From the NCBI RefSeq assembly GCF_016808335.1, contig NC_053153.1:19045033-19109032 (forward strand): a stretch of DNA of 64,000 bases, in the 5' to 3' direction. Positions 46,660 to 57,636 of this stretch are shown one piece after another. Positions within the stretch are counted from its first letter, which is position 1; every line of letters starts with the position of its first letter. Below the pieces are notes generated by a model. The model saw nothing but the letters and a program-made list of their open reading frames with translations. It did no database searches and was not told where the DNA came from. This stretch comes from Panicum virgatum (lineage: Eukaryota > Streptophyta > Magnoliopsida > Poales > Poaceae). Position numbers and translations under genes: made by a program.

Positions 46660-49600
46660 GCCTCCCTCAATCATAACCGAGCTGAGGTTAAGATTGGCCT
46701 TGAAGTTTTCTAAGAGTCGAACAGAAAGTGCTTTTGTGAAGCCATCTGCAATTTGATCACCAGAAGGAACATAGTCAATTTCCAAGAGTTTTTCTAGCAC
46801 CCTTTCTCTTACAAAGTGATAATCAACTTCAATATGTTTGGTCCTCGCATGAAAAACAGGGTTGGCAGAGAGATATTTTGCACCAATATTGTCACACCAG
46901 AGTTTGGCAGCTCGTGGACTTGGAATGTTTAATTCCTTAAGCAGAGTTTGTATCCACATAACTTCTGCTGTTGCATTTGCTAGAGCTTTATATTCAGACT
47001 CAGTGCTAGACCGAGAAATTGTAGCTTGCTTTCGAGCACTCCACGACACAAGGTTGGAACCAAGGAAAACAGCAAAACCTCCAGTAGATTTTCTATCATC
47101 AACACATCCTGCCCAATCAGCATCTGAAAAGGCACTTACTAGCATAGATGTTGACCTCTGTATCTTGAGTCCAAGCTGCACACACTGTTTCACATACCTC
47201 AAAATTCTTTTCACTGCTGCCCAATGTACTGTTGTTGGAGCATGAAGGAATTGACACGCCTTATTAACTGAGAATGCGATATCAGGTCTTGTGAGAGTTA
47301 GGTACTGAAGGGCTCCAACTATGCTTCTGTATTGTGAGGCATCATTCGATCCTAACAGAGATCCTTCATGTAAAGATAATTTTTCACTTGTAGATAGAGG
47401 TATACTCACAGGTTTACAAACTATCATACCAACTCTTTTCAGAAGATCTGAAGCATACTTCTCTTGCGTTAGCACAAGACCATCCTTTACCTTGTTTACT
47501 TCTATACCAAGGAAGTAGTGTAGATCACCAAGATCTTTGAGTGCAAAGTCTCCTTTCAGGTCCCACAGCAATGCATCAGTTGCCTTCTCCATGGAACTAG
47601 CAACTATTATATCATCAACATAGACAAGCACAAAAATTGTTATGTCACCTTTATTATAAAAGAATAACGAGGTGTCAGGTTTGGACGCCTGGAAACCAAG
47701 AGCTATGAGTTTTGTGCTGAGCCGAGAATACCATGCCCGTGGTGCCTGTTTTAATCCATACAAAGCCTTGTCAAGTTTGCAAACATACTTTGTTTTAGTG
47801 GGGTCAACAAAGCCAAGAGGTTGTTCCATATAGACTTCTTCCTCCAACAGACCATGCAAGAAGGCATTTTGTACATCTAACTGCCTCAAGCTCCAGCCTT
47901 TGGAAATAGCAATGGAAAGAACAACTCTAATGGTAGCAGCTTTGACTACGGGACTAAAAGAATCTTCATAATCTATGCCCTATCTTTGTTTGAAACCTTT
48001 TGCTACTAATCTGGCCTTGTACCGGTCTAAGCTCCCATCAGACTTCCTCTTTATTTTATAAACCCATTTACACCCTATAACATTTATTCCTTTCTGAGGT
48101 GGAACAAGGTGCCAGGTTTTATTTTTCACAAGTGCATCATACTCACTTTGCATTGCATCTTTCCAGTGTGAACTACCTAGAGCTTCTTCAACAGTACTAG
48201 TCTCACTAGATGAAGTAAAGCAGCCATATTTAACTGTACCATCTGTATATACCTTCTCTTTTCTGATGCCGCTCTGCAAGCATGTTCTAGGTCGTTCCCT
48301 GATCACACCAGGTTGCTCTGCAGCAGGTGGCTGAGGAGCAGTGTCTTCTGCTTCGGTCGATGTGTCTTCCCCCGTTGTGGCAGCCTCCCTGGGTGCCGAA
48401 ACCGTTGGATGTATGGTCAGCTGGGAATGACTTGTTGCAGGTGCCGAAACTTCAGGTGATGTTGTCTTCGTACTCTGCTCCACCAATCCCGGAGAGGATC
48501 TGGCCCCCTGTTCTTCTGAAGCTTCATGCGGATCAATCGCAGAACCTGAACCAGTGATGTCATCACCTGCAGCATTGTTGTTTGATGTATCTGGACTGCA
48601 TTCTTCTCCTTGATTTTCACTGCATGGCTCATGTAACTCATTAGTACATTCAGATGAATCATTAGGCACATGGTCTGCTACTGTTCTACCCCAAGAGCCA
48701 GGATTTAGAAGAGAGAAAGGGAGTTGGATTATTTCAGATTGAAGTCGAGCCCCTGCATTGGAGTGGAGAGAGGCAAAAGGATAAATAGATTCATCAAATA
48801 CAACATCCCTAGATATGTAGATGCGACCAGTCTTCACATCCAAGCACTTGAACCCTTTGTGCATAGTGCTAAAGCCAAGAAAGACGCATTGTTTTGATCT
48901 AAACTCGAGCTTGCGGGTGCTATAAGGACGAAGGTGTGGCCAGCATGCACATCCAAACGTTCTCAAGGATGTATAGTCAGGATCTTGCTTGAACAAGCGT
49001 TGAAGGGGTGTGGTGTTATGAATGACTTTGCTTGGTATGCGATTAATGAGATATGTGGCCGCAAGGAATGCTTCATCCCAGTATTTTAGTGGCATTGAGG
49101 CATGAGCTAGAAGTGAAAGCCCTACTTCAACTATATGGCGATGTTTACGTTCTGCAAAGCCATTTTGTTGGTGAGCATGAGGGCAAGATACATGATGAAT
49201 AATGCCAACTTGGGCAAAGAAGGAGTTGAGCTTTTGATATTCTCCACCCCAATCTGTTTGCATGGTGAGAATTTGTCTATCAAATTGTTTCTCAACCATT
49301 GCACGGAATTCCTGAAATTTTTGAAACACCTCAGATTTATATTTCAGCAAATAGATCCAAGTAAACTTGCTATAATCATCAATAAAACTGATGTAGTATT
49401 GTTTTCTCCCAACTGATTCGGGCGCTGGGCCCCAAACATCTGAGAACACAAGTTCTAAAGGAAATTGAGATGAACTAGACAACTTTGGATATGGCAATTG
49501 ATGACTTTTGCCTTGTTGGCAAGCATCACACACAGACTCACTGTTTGACTCATTTAAAAATGGGAGCTTATTTTTACTGACAACTTGTCTAACAATAGTA

Positions 49601-51003
49601 GAAGAAGGATGGCCAAGCCGACTGTGCCACCGCGAAAGAGGTAGTTTGGTGACACCATGTACTTGCTTTATTCTGGGAGAGGGAAGAGGGTAGAGACCCT
49701 TGTGACATCTTCCTTTAAGGAGCGTGTTCTTCGTGACCTGATCCTTGATCAAAAAGAAATTTGGATGAAATTCTAAAAAGACTGAGTTGTCAGAGGTGAG
49801 GCGATGCACTGAGACTAAATTTTTCTTTGCCTTAGGTACATATAAAATATTTTTGAGATGAATCTTGCGATCAGGGGTATGAACAGTAGAAGAACCAATG
49901 TGGCTAATGCTCATACCTGAACCACTAGTAGTGTGGATCTGGTCCCCGCCGTGGTACTTGTCTCTGATCTGCAGCTTCTCAAGTTCTCCAGTCACATGGT
50001 CGGTGGCACCAGTATCAGTGTACCAGTTTGTGTCCACCCCATATGAATTTGTTGCCGCAGCAACATGCTTCTCATCTGGGTTGTAGTCCTCCTCAAAACG
50101 GTGCCAGCACTCAGCAGCGGTGTGGCCCTTCTTGAAGCAAACCTGGCAGGTCGGCTTCTTGTTGTTGTTGTTGTTGTTGTTGGCGTATTGGCAATTGTTG
50201 ATGTAGCCCCCCTGGCGCGCACTGGCGGTGTTGGCGTTGTCGTTGCCATAGCCTTGCCCACGACCAGGAGAAGAAGACCCCCGGCCGCGACCGCCACGAC
50301 CAGTTCTGCGTCCTTGGTTGCCGCCACGACTACCACGCCCAGCCCAATTGGCCGAGCTGTGATCGCCGCGATGAAGCAGATCCATCCTGGTCTCGAAGGT
50401 TAGCAATTGGGAGTATAACTCCTCAAGTGAGACAGGCTCGACCCTGGTGATGAGGGAGGAGACCAGCGACTCAAATTCTCCATTCAAGCCGGTAAGGATG
50501 TACTCGACGAGTTCATCCTCGGCGAGGGGACGACCAGCAGCCGCCATGCCATCTGCAAAGCCCTTCATCTTAGCGAAGTAGTCAGATGCAGACATGTTAC
50601 CTTTCTTGGTATTCGACAGTGCAATGTGAAGATTGAGAGCCCGCGCACGGGTCTGCGAGGCAAACATTGCCTCAATGTTCTGGCATGCTTCAAATGCAGT
50701 GGTGGCAGAAGCAATTTGGATTAGGATGTCCCGGGTGATGGAGGCGAGCAGGAAGCTAAGGATCTGTTGATCCCGAGCCTCCCATTCTTCATACGCCAGA
50801 TTGGACATCTTCTTGCCGTCCTTGTCGACGATCTCCACCTCTGGCGCCTTCATGGCACCGGTAAGATGCCCCTCAAGACGAGCTCCACGCATTGCAGATC
50901 GGACCTGTGCTTTCCAAAGGGCATGATTTGCCTTGGTAAGCTTTTCAGTGACCGAATTGGCAAGAAGAGGATTGGTTGGAGGGGATGAAGAGGAGCTCGA
51001 CAT
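46654..51003 (-). CDS. Copia Gag-Pol polyprotein with one internal stop
   Basis: Reading from the ATG at 51003 ([13 protein letters not shown]), the frame encodes Gag, a zinc knuckle [15 protein letters not shown], protease with [11 protein letters not shown], integrase with [19 protein letters not shown] and the catalytic block starting SDVWGPAP, then reverse transcriptase ([28 protein letters not shown] begins it, YVDDIIVAS is the active site) and RNase H ending near [12 protein letters not shown]. Total about 1,450 codons. The only lesion seen is an in-frame TAG at 47980-47982, right after KGFKQR and before GIDYED, where Tyr is usual. The whole of RT after its first block lies beyond this stop. 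Either a very young dead copy or still mobile through trans-complementation. Confidence 0.88.
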
Positions 51004-51028
51004 GATTGACAAAGATCTAGGAAGGTGT

Positions 51029-51042
51029 GGCTCTGATTACCA
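51029..51042 (-). other. Primer-binding site of the nested copia element
   Basis: On the - strand the LTR end is followed by tggtaatcagagcc, one base insertion away from the usual initiator tRNA-Met primer site tggtatcagagc. Confidence 0.8.
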
Positions 51043-51328
51043 TGTAAAATTAGAGGCGCTGTAGATGGAATCACCGAGCCCTAACTTGGGTCTACGGTGA
51101 GCTGCGTGTTAATTGATCAATCGAGGAAGAGCCCCTCGGGTGGCTTTACATAGGTGCTGCGTACAAGGATAACAACCTGATAGTACTGGCCATAGAGTTT
51201 GTTACAACAAGAAGATCTTAGCTACAACAGAACATATCTATCTCTATGGCCGATATCACACGGTTGTTGTACAACAACTAACTACACAACACCAGAACCT
51301 AAGAACCTCGTGATCTTCTTCTTTAACA
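51043..51328 (-). repeat. 5' LTR of the nested copia element (286 bp)
   Basis: On the - strand begins tgttaaagaagaagatcacg and ends ctctaattttaca. It is the full-length version of the pair. Confidence 0.9.
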
Positions 51329-51994
51329 GTTATTATCCTCTAATGGTAAAGAGTCATGAGTAGGTCAATACTATATTGGTAATTGAGGAGAGTGATGGCT
51401 AAGTTGTAGTTAGTGATTAATATAGAGGATTAGTGACTGATTAATAATGCAAATTGATAGCCATTATTACACCTAAAGGTGTCTAGGTTCATCCATCTTC
51501 CTCTAGAATTAACTTAGAGACCAACCTCCTCTCATTCTCACCCAACACAATTCTCACAACTCAAGTGCGTATCTCTTTCTTCTCAACTGCTCTCCAGAAC
51601 CTCTGCACGCTGAAGATCCTGCTCGGGATAGCGGGCAATCTGGTTTTTGGAGAGCGTCTTGACGTGACTGCTAGCTCTGAACATCCCGATGACTATTCAC
51701 GGGACTGCACTGCGAACATCTTCTTGTGTCGACGTCGTGAGGCTACATCGAACATAGCCAGTCGAATAGCATGTCTATTCCAGCTGGTAACAGCGCAACC
51801 GGTATCCCTGGCACTAGTCCCGTCCCAGGATGCAAACTGAAACTCTTGTGTTTCAATTTGTTTTATCTAAATTTTTGCTAATCCTGAACACTTGCACATG
51901 GTATGTTTCACTCACTAGTTATGAATTTTGCTGAATATATGTTTAATTTTGGAATTAAAATATGCCCAACATTGCATAGTTTTCTAACACATAG

Positions 51995-52740
51995 GATTTA
52001 CTTTACAATGTATAGTACATTCTAATGTGCGAATGCATATATAACCAAAGTTGTCGATCTAGAAGTTGTCGAATGACAAATAATTTGAAAAATTGTAAAG
52101 AAGGCTAAAAAATAGTACAGTTGAGAACCGAGGAAGTACTGCCATAAAGAAATTTGTTGCTGCACACATCCTACAACATTAGGTTACATACGTGGCAATG
52201 GTAGTATTGAATCATTGCGGTAGCTACTTAATTACTTGCAACAATGACAGGAATTCTGTTGCACTACTTTTGTCCTCGGTAGTACAATAGAACTCCTTGG
52301 TAGTATAATAGAACTAACAATTTGTCCCTTGTAGTGAATGATTTGGTTGTAATAAATAGGCTCCATTAATATTGGAGAGATGGTACGGTGCAGCGCGCCA
52401 GCGTCCTTTTTTCAAGAAAATTGTTTTGCGTAAAAATATGCTTCAGGGGAGGGGCAAAAAAATCAGTACTCCCTACTCCTTGTCAAGAAACAATGTCAGG
52501 ACCAACCAAAATACGGGATTGAGGCTCCACTCTGTACCTGGACATGATCATGACAGCTTTAATATGGAGAGGATTCGTCAGCACATGACCAGTCACAACC
52601 AGTCGAACAGAATGAGACCTCTATTTTCTTGGAGGCTCTGTGTGAGCTAGTAGCATCTTAAGAGCCGTGACATGTTTTTTTCTTCTTTTTTTTTTTGGCA
52701 AAGCCTTGGCATGTTAATAGCTTTAACCAATATGTAGTCA
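51995..52740. other. Spacer without recognised genes
   Basis: AT-rich. A 92-codon frame at 52372-52650 has no recognisable domain. Confidence 0.3.
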
Positions 52741-53790
52741 GCATCTCCAAAATATTAGTTAAAAATCCTAGCTAAATGACTAGGTATAAAAGACTAGGTA
52801 AAATCTAAAAAACTAGCTAAATGGTTGAGTAAACAACTAGACTAGTCAAATTTTTACATATCTATATTCAAATCAGCTTCTCCCTCCAATCCTCCTCCGG
52901 CACGTCGCTCGTCGGAGCCGGCCACCGCAAGCGACCTAAGCCGGCGGGCCGCCAGCCGCCGCACCACCTGGGACTCCGCCGTGAGCTAGCTGCCCCCGCT
53001 ACGCCAAGCCTCGTCGGCAGGGAGGGGGGCGGTGCCGAGCCTCGCCGTCACCCGGGGGGCGGCCTTGGTCCCGGCGAGCCCTTGCTAGATGTCCCCGGCG
53101 ATGGCAGTGCAAGGGTTGTAGGATGTGCCCACCACGGCCTGCTTGCCCTGGCGGAGGGACCAAAGCCATGCAGAGACGGGGGACTGCATCTCGTCAGCGC
53201 TCCCGGCCATCCGGCTCGCCGGTAGCGGGGAATTCATGGGCGGCGTGTTGATGGCCACGACGCGCATCGGGATGTCGATGACCAGGTTCTCCTTGCAGCG
53301 GCCGGAGGTGGACGAGCTCGTGGTGGAGGTGCCGGCGATGGGGCGCGGCGGGGCCAACATTGGCGATCTCGTCATGGGTGCCCCAGAAGAGGGTGTTGGC
53401 GACTCCGTTGCTGATGGGCAGCTGGTGCTGCGTGGCGGCGCTGCTGGGGAGCCCCTGCTGCGCAGTCGCCGCGCCCACCGGCGCTAGCGACGCCGATGAG
53501 GATGATGGCGTGGAGAGTATGGCGTGTTTGCCTCGGCGTTCGTCTGGCACCGGCACGAGGAGAGAAGAGGAGATGACAACGAGATGGAGATGGGAGACCG
53601 GGAGAGATGGAGAGGGAGATGGCGAGTGAAATCGCTAGGCAAAGTTGCTTAGGGGATAGGGAGGGATACCGAGTTTGGTAGAATAGAGAGGAAGAAGAGA
53701 TTGTTGGATCAGTCTTTTCCTATATTTTTTATTTATACACATCTGAATAGATCTAGAGTGTCTCCTCCGGTCGGGTGGTCTCTCCATCAC
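52741..53790. other. GC-rich block upstream of MATE copy 4, origin unclear
   Basis: After an AT-rich lead with repeated ctagctaaatg motifs (52741-52860), the sequence from 52880 to 53640 is strongly GC-rich with long overlapping frames on both strands (53125-53487 on +, 53085-53375 and 53194-53556 on -). None matches a family I know. It may be a captured gene piece or a decayed gene. A small hairpin (ctccggtcgggtggtctctcc against ggagagagaccaccggag) lies at about 53764-53835. Confidence 0.4.
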
Positions 53791-54095
53791 TCCTCATGAC
53801 CTACCCTGTCGGAGAGAGACCACCGGAGTGATGGAGCCTGGAATAATATCTCCGCATCTGCGGCCTCACTGATTCCGCGCAAAGCGACGCAGCTGATCCG
53901 ATCGCCGCCCACACGTGCGCCACAGGCCACAGCACGCGTTGCACGCGTCTCGCGCCACGGGATGATTGTACAACTACAAGCCATTAAGCCGCCGCAGGCT
54001 ACTGCACCAGACGTCTGTCTAGACCTACATACCGCAGAGCTTGGCTCGGAGCTGGTGGCCACCTCGACGTCCGCCGCTCACCGGGCTGCTGCGCT

Positions 54096-57000
54096 ATGGG
54101 CACGGCGAGCGACCAGCAGCACGCGCCGCTCCTGTCGCCCGACGGTGGCGGCGGATCAGAGATTATTGCCGCCGCGGCTCCGCCATGCGATGGCGGCGGC
54201 GGCGGGCACGGGGTGAGCGCGGAGCTGGAACGCATCCTGGCGGACGAGTCGGCGCCCCCGGCGCGGCGGCTGTGGCGCGCGGCGCGGGCGGAGCTCCGGC
54301 TCCTCGTGGCGCTGGCCGCGCCGGCCTGCGCCGTGTACATGATCAACTACCTCATGTCCATGTCCTCGCGCATCTTCTGCGGCCAGCTCGGCACGCTTGA
54401 GCTCGCCGCCGCCTCGCTCGGCAACGTCGGCATCCAGGTCTTCGCGTACGGCCTCATGGTACGTAGTGCGTCGTCGTGCTACTGCTAGCTAGCTAGGTGA
54501 TGCCGATGGGTTATTTGATCGATCACTTTGCTAGATCGAATTGGCCGGACAATGCATCAAATTGATGGAGCTCGCATTTGCATTGCATTGCATTGCAGCT
54601 GGGCATGGGCAGCGCGGTGGAGACGCTGTGCGGGCAGGCGTACGGCGCGCACCGGTACGAGATGCTGGGCGTCTACATGCAGCGCTCCTTCGTCCTGCTC
54701 GCCGCCGCCGGCGTCCCGCTCGCCGCCATCTACTTCTTCTCGGACCGGATCCTCGTCCTCCTCGGCGAGCCCGCGCGGATCGCCGGCGCCGCCCGGGTCT
54801 ACGTCCTCGGCCTCCTCCCGCAGATCTTCGCGTACGCCGCCAACTTCCCCATCCAGAAGTTCCTGCAGGCCCAGAGCATCGTGGCGCCCAGCGCCTACAT
54901 CTCCGCCGCCACGCTCGCCGCGCACCTCGCCCTCAGCTACCTCGCCGTCTACCGCCTCGGGCTGGGCCTCCTGGGCGCTTCGCTCGTGCTCAGCCTCAGC
55001 TGGTGGGTCGTCGTCGCCGCGCAGTTCGCGTACATCGCCACGTCCCCGCGGTGCAGGCTGACGTGGACGGGGTTCTCCTGCCGGGCCTTCTCCGGCCTGC
55101 CGGAGTTCCTCGGGCTCTCCGCCGCGTCCGCCGTCATGCTCTGCCTCGAGACCTGGTATGCGCAGATCACCGTGCTCATCGCCGGGTTGCTCAAGGACCC
55201 GGAGCTCGCGCTCGATTCGCTCGCGGTGTGGTAGGGCTCTGTTAATTCCTTTTCGTTCTTTTTTTTTTCTGTTCTTGACTAGCACGTGCTAATTTCTTCC
55301 ACATGATGCTGTGTCCTCTCTCTCTCCATCTGCAGCATGTCCTTGGCAGGATGGTCGTTCATGGTGTCGGTAGGCTTCAATGCTGCTGCGAGGTAAGTAG
55401 CTCACGCAGGCCCGGTCCTGAGTTTTCGGAAGCCCGGGGCGGGGACCCTTAAATTATAATATAAAAAATAAATAGTACGATTATTTTTTAGACGCCTTCT
55501 CTACTAATGTTTCTTCACAAGTACTTATAGTTAAAACCAAGTCATCCGAATTTCTTGAAGTGCTCATATTAGCCCTAAAAAAATTATCGAGGTCTTGTCT
55601 TTGTCACTCAGTAAACACATCCGTGCTTGTTTCCTCTTGTTCCTTTTCTTACTACCGGATGGATAGTTTCTAGATGACATGATAGTGCTTTATGCTGAAA
55701 TTAAAGATAAAAAAGTTACTCGTGAATATCAATAATTTGGGACAAAAAAAGGAATATATACACTAATGTCTCTATGAGTATGTATCTAATAACTCCTGAA
55801 GTCCTGATTTGCTAATCACCGCACAAGAGTTTTGCTTAATTGGGTTGTTGGCTGAACCCTATCCCTCTCTCTACTCACTGATTGGTGATTGCTGCGTCAT
55901 GTGGTAAATTCAAGAAAAAAATGAGAAAGATTGATAAGTAAGTGCCAGTTGATCGGTGATGCAAGCAGCATGCGACCGTGATTCATGGGAGTGAGACAGT
56001 GATGGAATAAAAAAAACTAACTTGATCAATGGATGAACTTATGTCTTGCCTCTTGCACGCATGCGTGATGCATCCTGGCCTCCCATCGCCCGTCGGCCGG
56101 CCGTAGTCTTGCGTGTTGTGCCGTCGAACTGGTGCCGATGTGCGGTGCTATGGCTGTCATCGCGGAAGGTCACTAACGGCGGCGGGCGCGCTCGATGGCG
56201 GACTCCGGCGGCGTGTGAGCGGGGGAATAGAAAAAAAGATTGGAATTCTAGAAACCACGGTCTGCGAAACCTGTGAAACGCCAACACCTATACGTACTCA
56301 TACGTGTATGTAACTGCCTAAATACCTTAATACCTATACTCTACGTGTACCTGAGGGTGGGGCCCCTTGGAATCTGGGGCCCGGGGCGGCCGCCCCCCCC
56401 CCCCCCCCCCCCCCCTCAGGGCCGGGGCTGAGCTCACCTCGCTGGCTCTCGCTGCATATGGCACAGTAGTGACACTGGCACTGACGAGTGACGACGACAA
56501 GCTCCCGTTGTCTGCAGCGTGAGGGTGAGCAACGAGCTCGGGGCTGGGCACGCCAAGGCGGCGGCCTTCTCCGTCAAGGTGGTGACGGCGGTGTCGGTGG
56601 CGGTGGCGTGCGCCATCGCCGCCGCCGTGCTGTGCCTCCGCGACCGCATCGGCTACGTCTTCACCAGCGGGGACGACGTCGCGCGCGCCGTCTCCGCCAT
56701 GGCCCCGCTGCTCGCCGTCACCATCGTCCTCGACGGCATCCAGCCCGTCCTGTCAGGTATGCAATTATACATACATCATTCTTAGACCGACTCTAACCAG
56801 ACTAGGCAATTTTGAAAGCCAAATAGATGGCCTCGCCTGAACAGTGTAGAAGAGGTAAAGCATTTAGTGCTGTCTCCAACAGATATTGTATTTCTATTAT
56901 TGTCTTCAAATTTGCCTAGCAGGAGAGAGGGAATCTATTTTTACCTCACCTTCTCTCCTCGCAATGCAAAATGGCTACTCCTTTGCCTCTTCTGTTGGAG

Positions 57001-57543
57001 ACTGATTTTGTGATACACAGTGCAAATGGAGATGAAAAATGAATTTGCCTCTCATTGTTGGTGTCAGTTTTAGCGAGCTTTGCAGCATTGATTGCTCATC
57101 AATCATGCTGTTGTGTATTATTGCAAGGATTTTTTCTTGATCACTAGCTCGATCAAACTGCTGGATGGAGACATAGTATAGGCCAGTGAAAAGATGAGAT
57201 CAAATAAAAGCCCTGAACTTTCGATGCGTCTACATCATCTTGGAATTTTTGCAGGTGTGGCGGTTGGCTGCGGTTGGCAGGCGTTCGTGGCGTATGTGAA
57301 CATCGCGTGCTACTACGGCATCGGGATCCCCCTCGGCTGCGTGCTGGGGTTCCACTTTGACCTGGGCGCCATGGTAACTCATTTTTGGATCAAAATATAA
57401 AATCGAAGGAGATATTGACGGCTGAGATCTATGTGATCCTCCACGTGTACGTGCAGGGAATATGGGGTGGGATGATCGGTGGATTGTTTGCTCAGACGCT
57501 TATACTTATCTGGATCACACTTCGCACCGACTGGAATAAAGAG
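54096..57543 (+). CDS. MATE transporter, DETOXIFICATION 40-like, tandem copy 4 (last exon missing)
   Basis: Membrane antiporter family. Exons 54096-54458, 54599-55230, 55336-55392, 56518-56756, 57255-57373, 57457-57543 join in frame, giving about 499 codons without the last exon. It is the most diverged copy: [11 protein letters not shown] in exon 1, [15 protein letters not shown] in exon 3, and exon 4 with [16 protein letters not shown] hAT element occupies intron 3. After exon 6 (TDWNKE) I find no counterpart of the VEEAxKRLNxWED exon before the copia element starting at 57637. Reading through the donor site would add only Val-Cys before a stop. The last exon may lie right of the window beyond the copia insertion, or be lost. 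All twelve membrane helices should be encoded, so the loss would remove only the cytosolic tail. Confidence 0.88.
55407..56430. mobile_element. hAT-like element in intron 3 of MATE copy 4
   Basis: Ends caggcccggtcctgag and, reversed, cagccccggccctgag, flanked by agctcacg (55399-55406) and agctcacc (56431-56438), an 8-bp duplication with one mismatch. No transposase. The right end contains a run of 23 C (56393-56415). Confidence 0.8.
56393..56415. repeat. Poly-C run (23 C)
   Basis: Uninterrupted C homopolymer inside the right terminus of the hAT-like element. The length may be inaccurate for sequencing reasons. Confidence 0.85.
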
Positions 57544-57636
57544 GTATGCTAGACAATTCTCACTCAACCTTAGGCGATGAGCCGCTTGCAGTGCCGTAAG
57601 CCCATAACATACATGGAAATGATGGAACGGAGTCTG

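Larger units (their letters stand above)
46429..51328 (-). mobile_element. Nearly intact nested Ty1-copia retrotransposon
   Basis: A 4.9-kb element with LTRs at 46429-46659 and 51043-51328 (tg...ca ends), flanked by a perfect 5-bp duplication gttat (46424-46428 and 51329-51333). On the - strand the upstream LTR is followed by a tRNA-Met primer-binding site, and a purine-rich tract precedes the downstream LTR. One polyprotein frame fills the interior. The small size and short LTRs resemble the Hopscotch/Retrofit type; the lineage is not verified. Confidence 0.92.
46079..51989 (+). mobile_element. Solo LTR split by a nested copia element
   Basis: The outer sequence (46079-46428 plus 51334-51989, about 1,006 bp) begins tgttggaatttatgg and ends tttctaaca. 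It matches, in opposite orientation, the LTR at 57637-59114: shared blocks include ggagcgtcttgacg, gtctattccagctggtaac, ggaattaaaatat and agttttctaaca. Flanking 5-mers cttag (46074-46078) and catag (51990-51994) match at 4 of 5 bases. There is no primer-binding site after the right end, so this is a solo LTR left by recombination. The copia element at 46429-51328 is inserted in it. Confidence 0.75.

Noticed and set aside
50065..50403. Plus-strand frame in the copia Gag region
   Set aside because: Antisense shadow of the Gag Gly/Arg-rich and Asn-rich segment.
53764..53835. Possible miRNA-type hairpin
   Set aside because: Arms pair only over about 18-20 bases with offsets, and nothing suggests a processed product.
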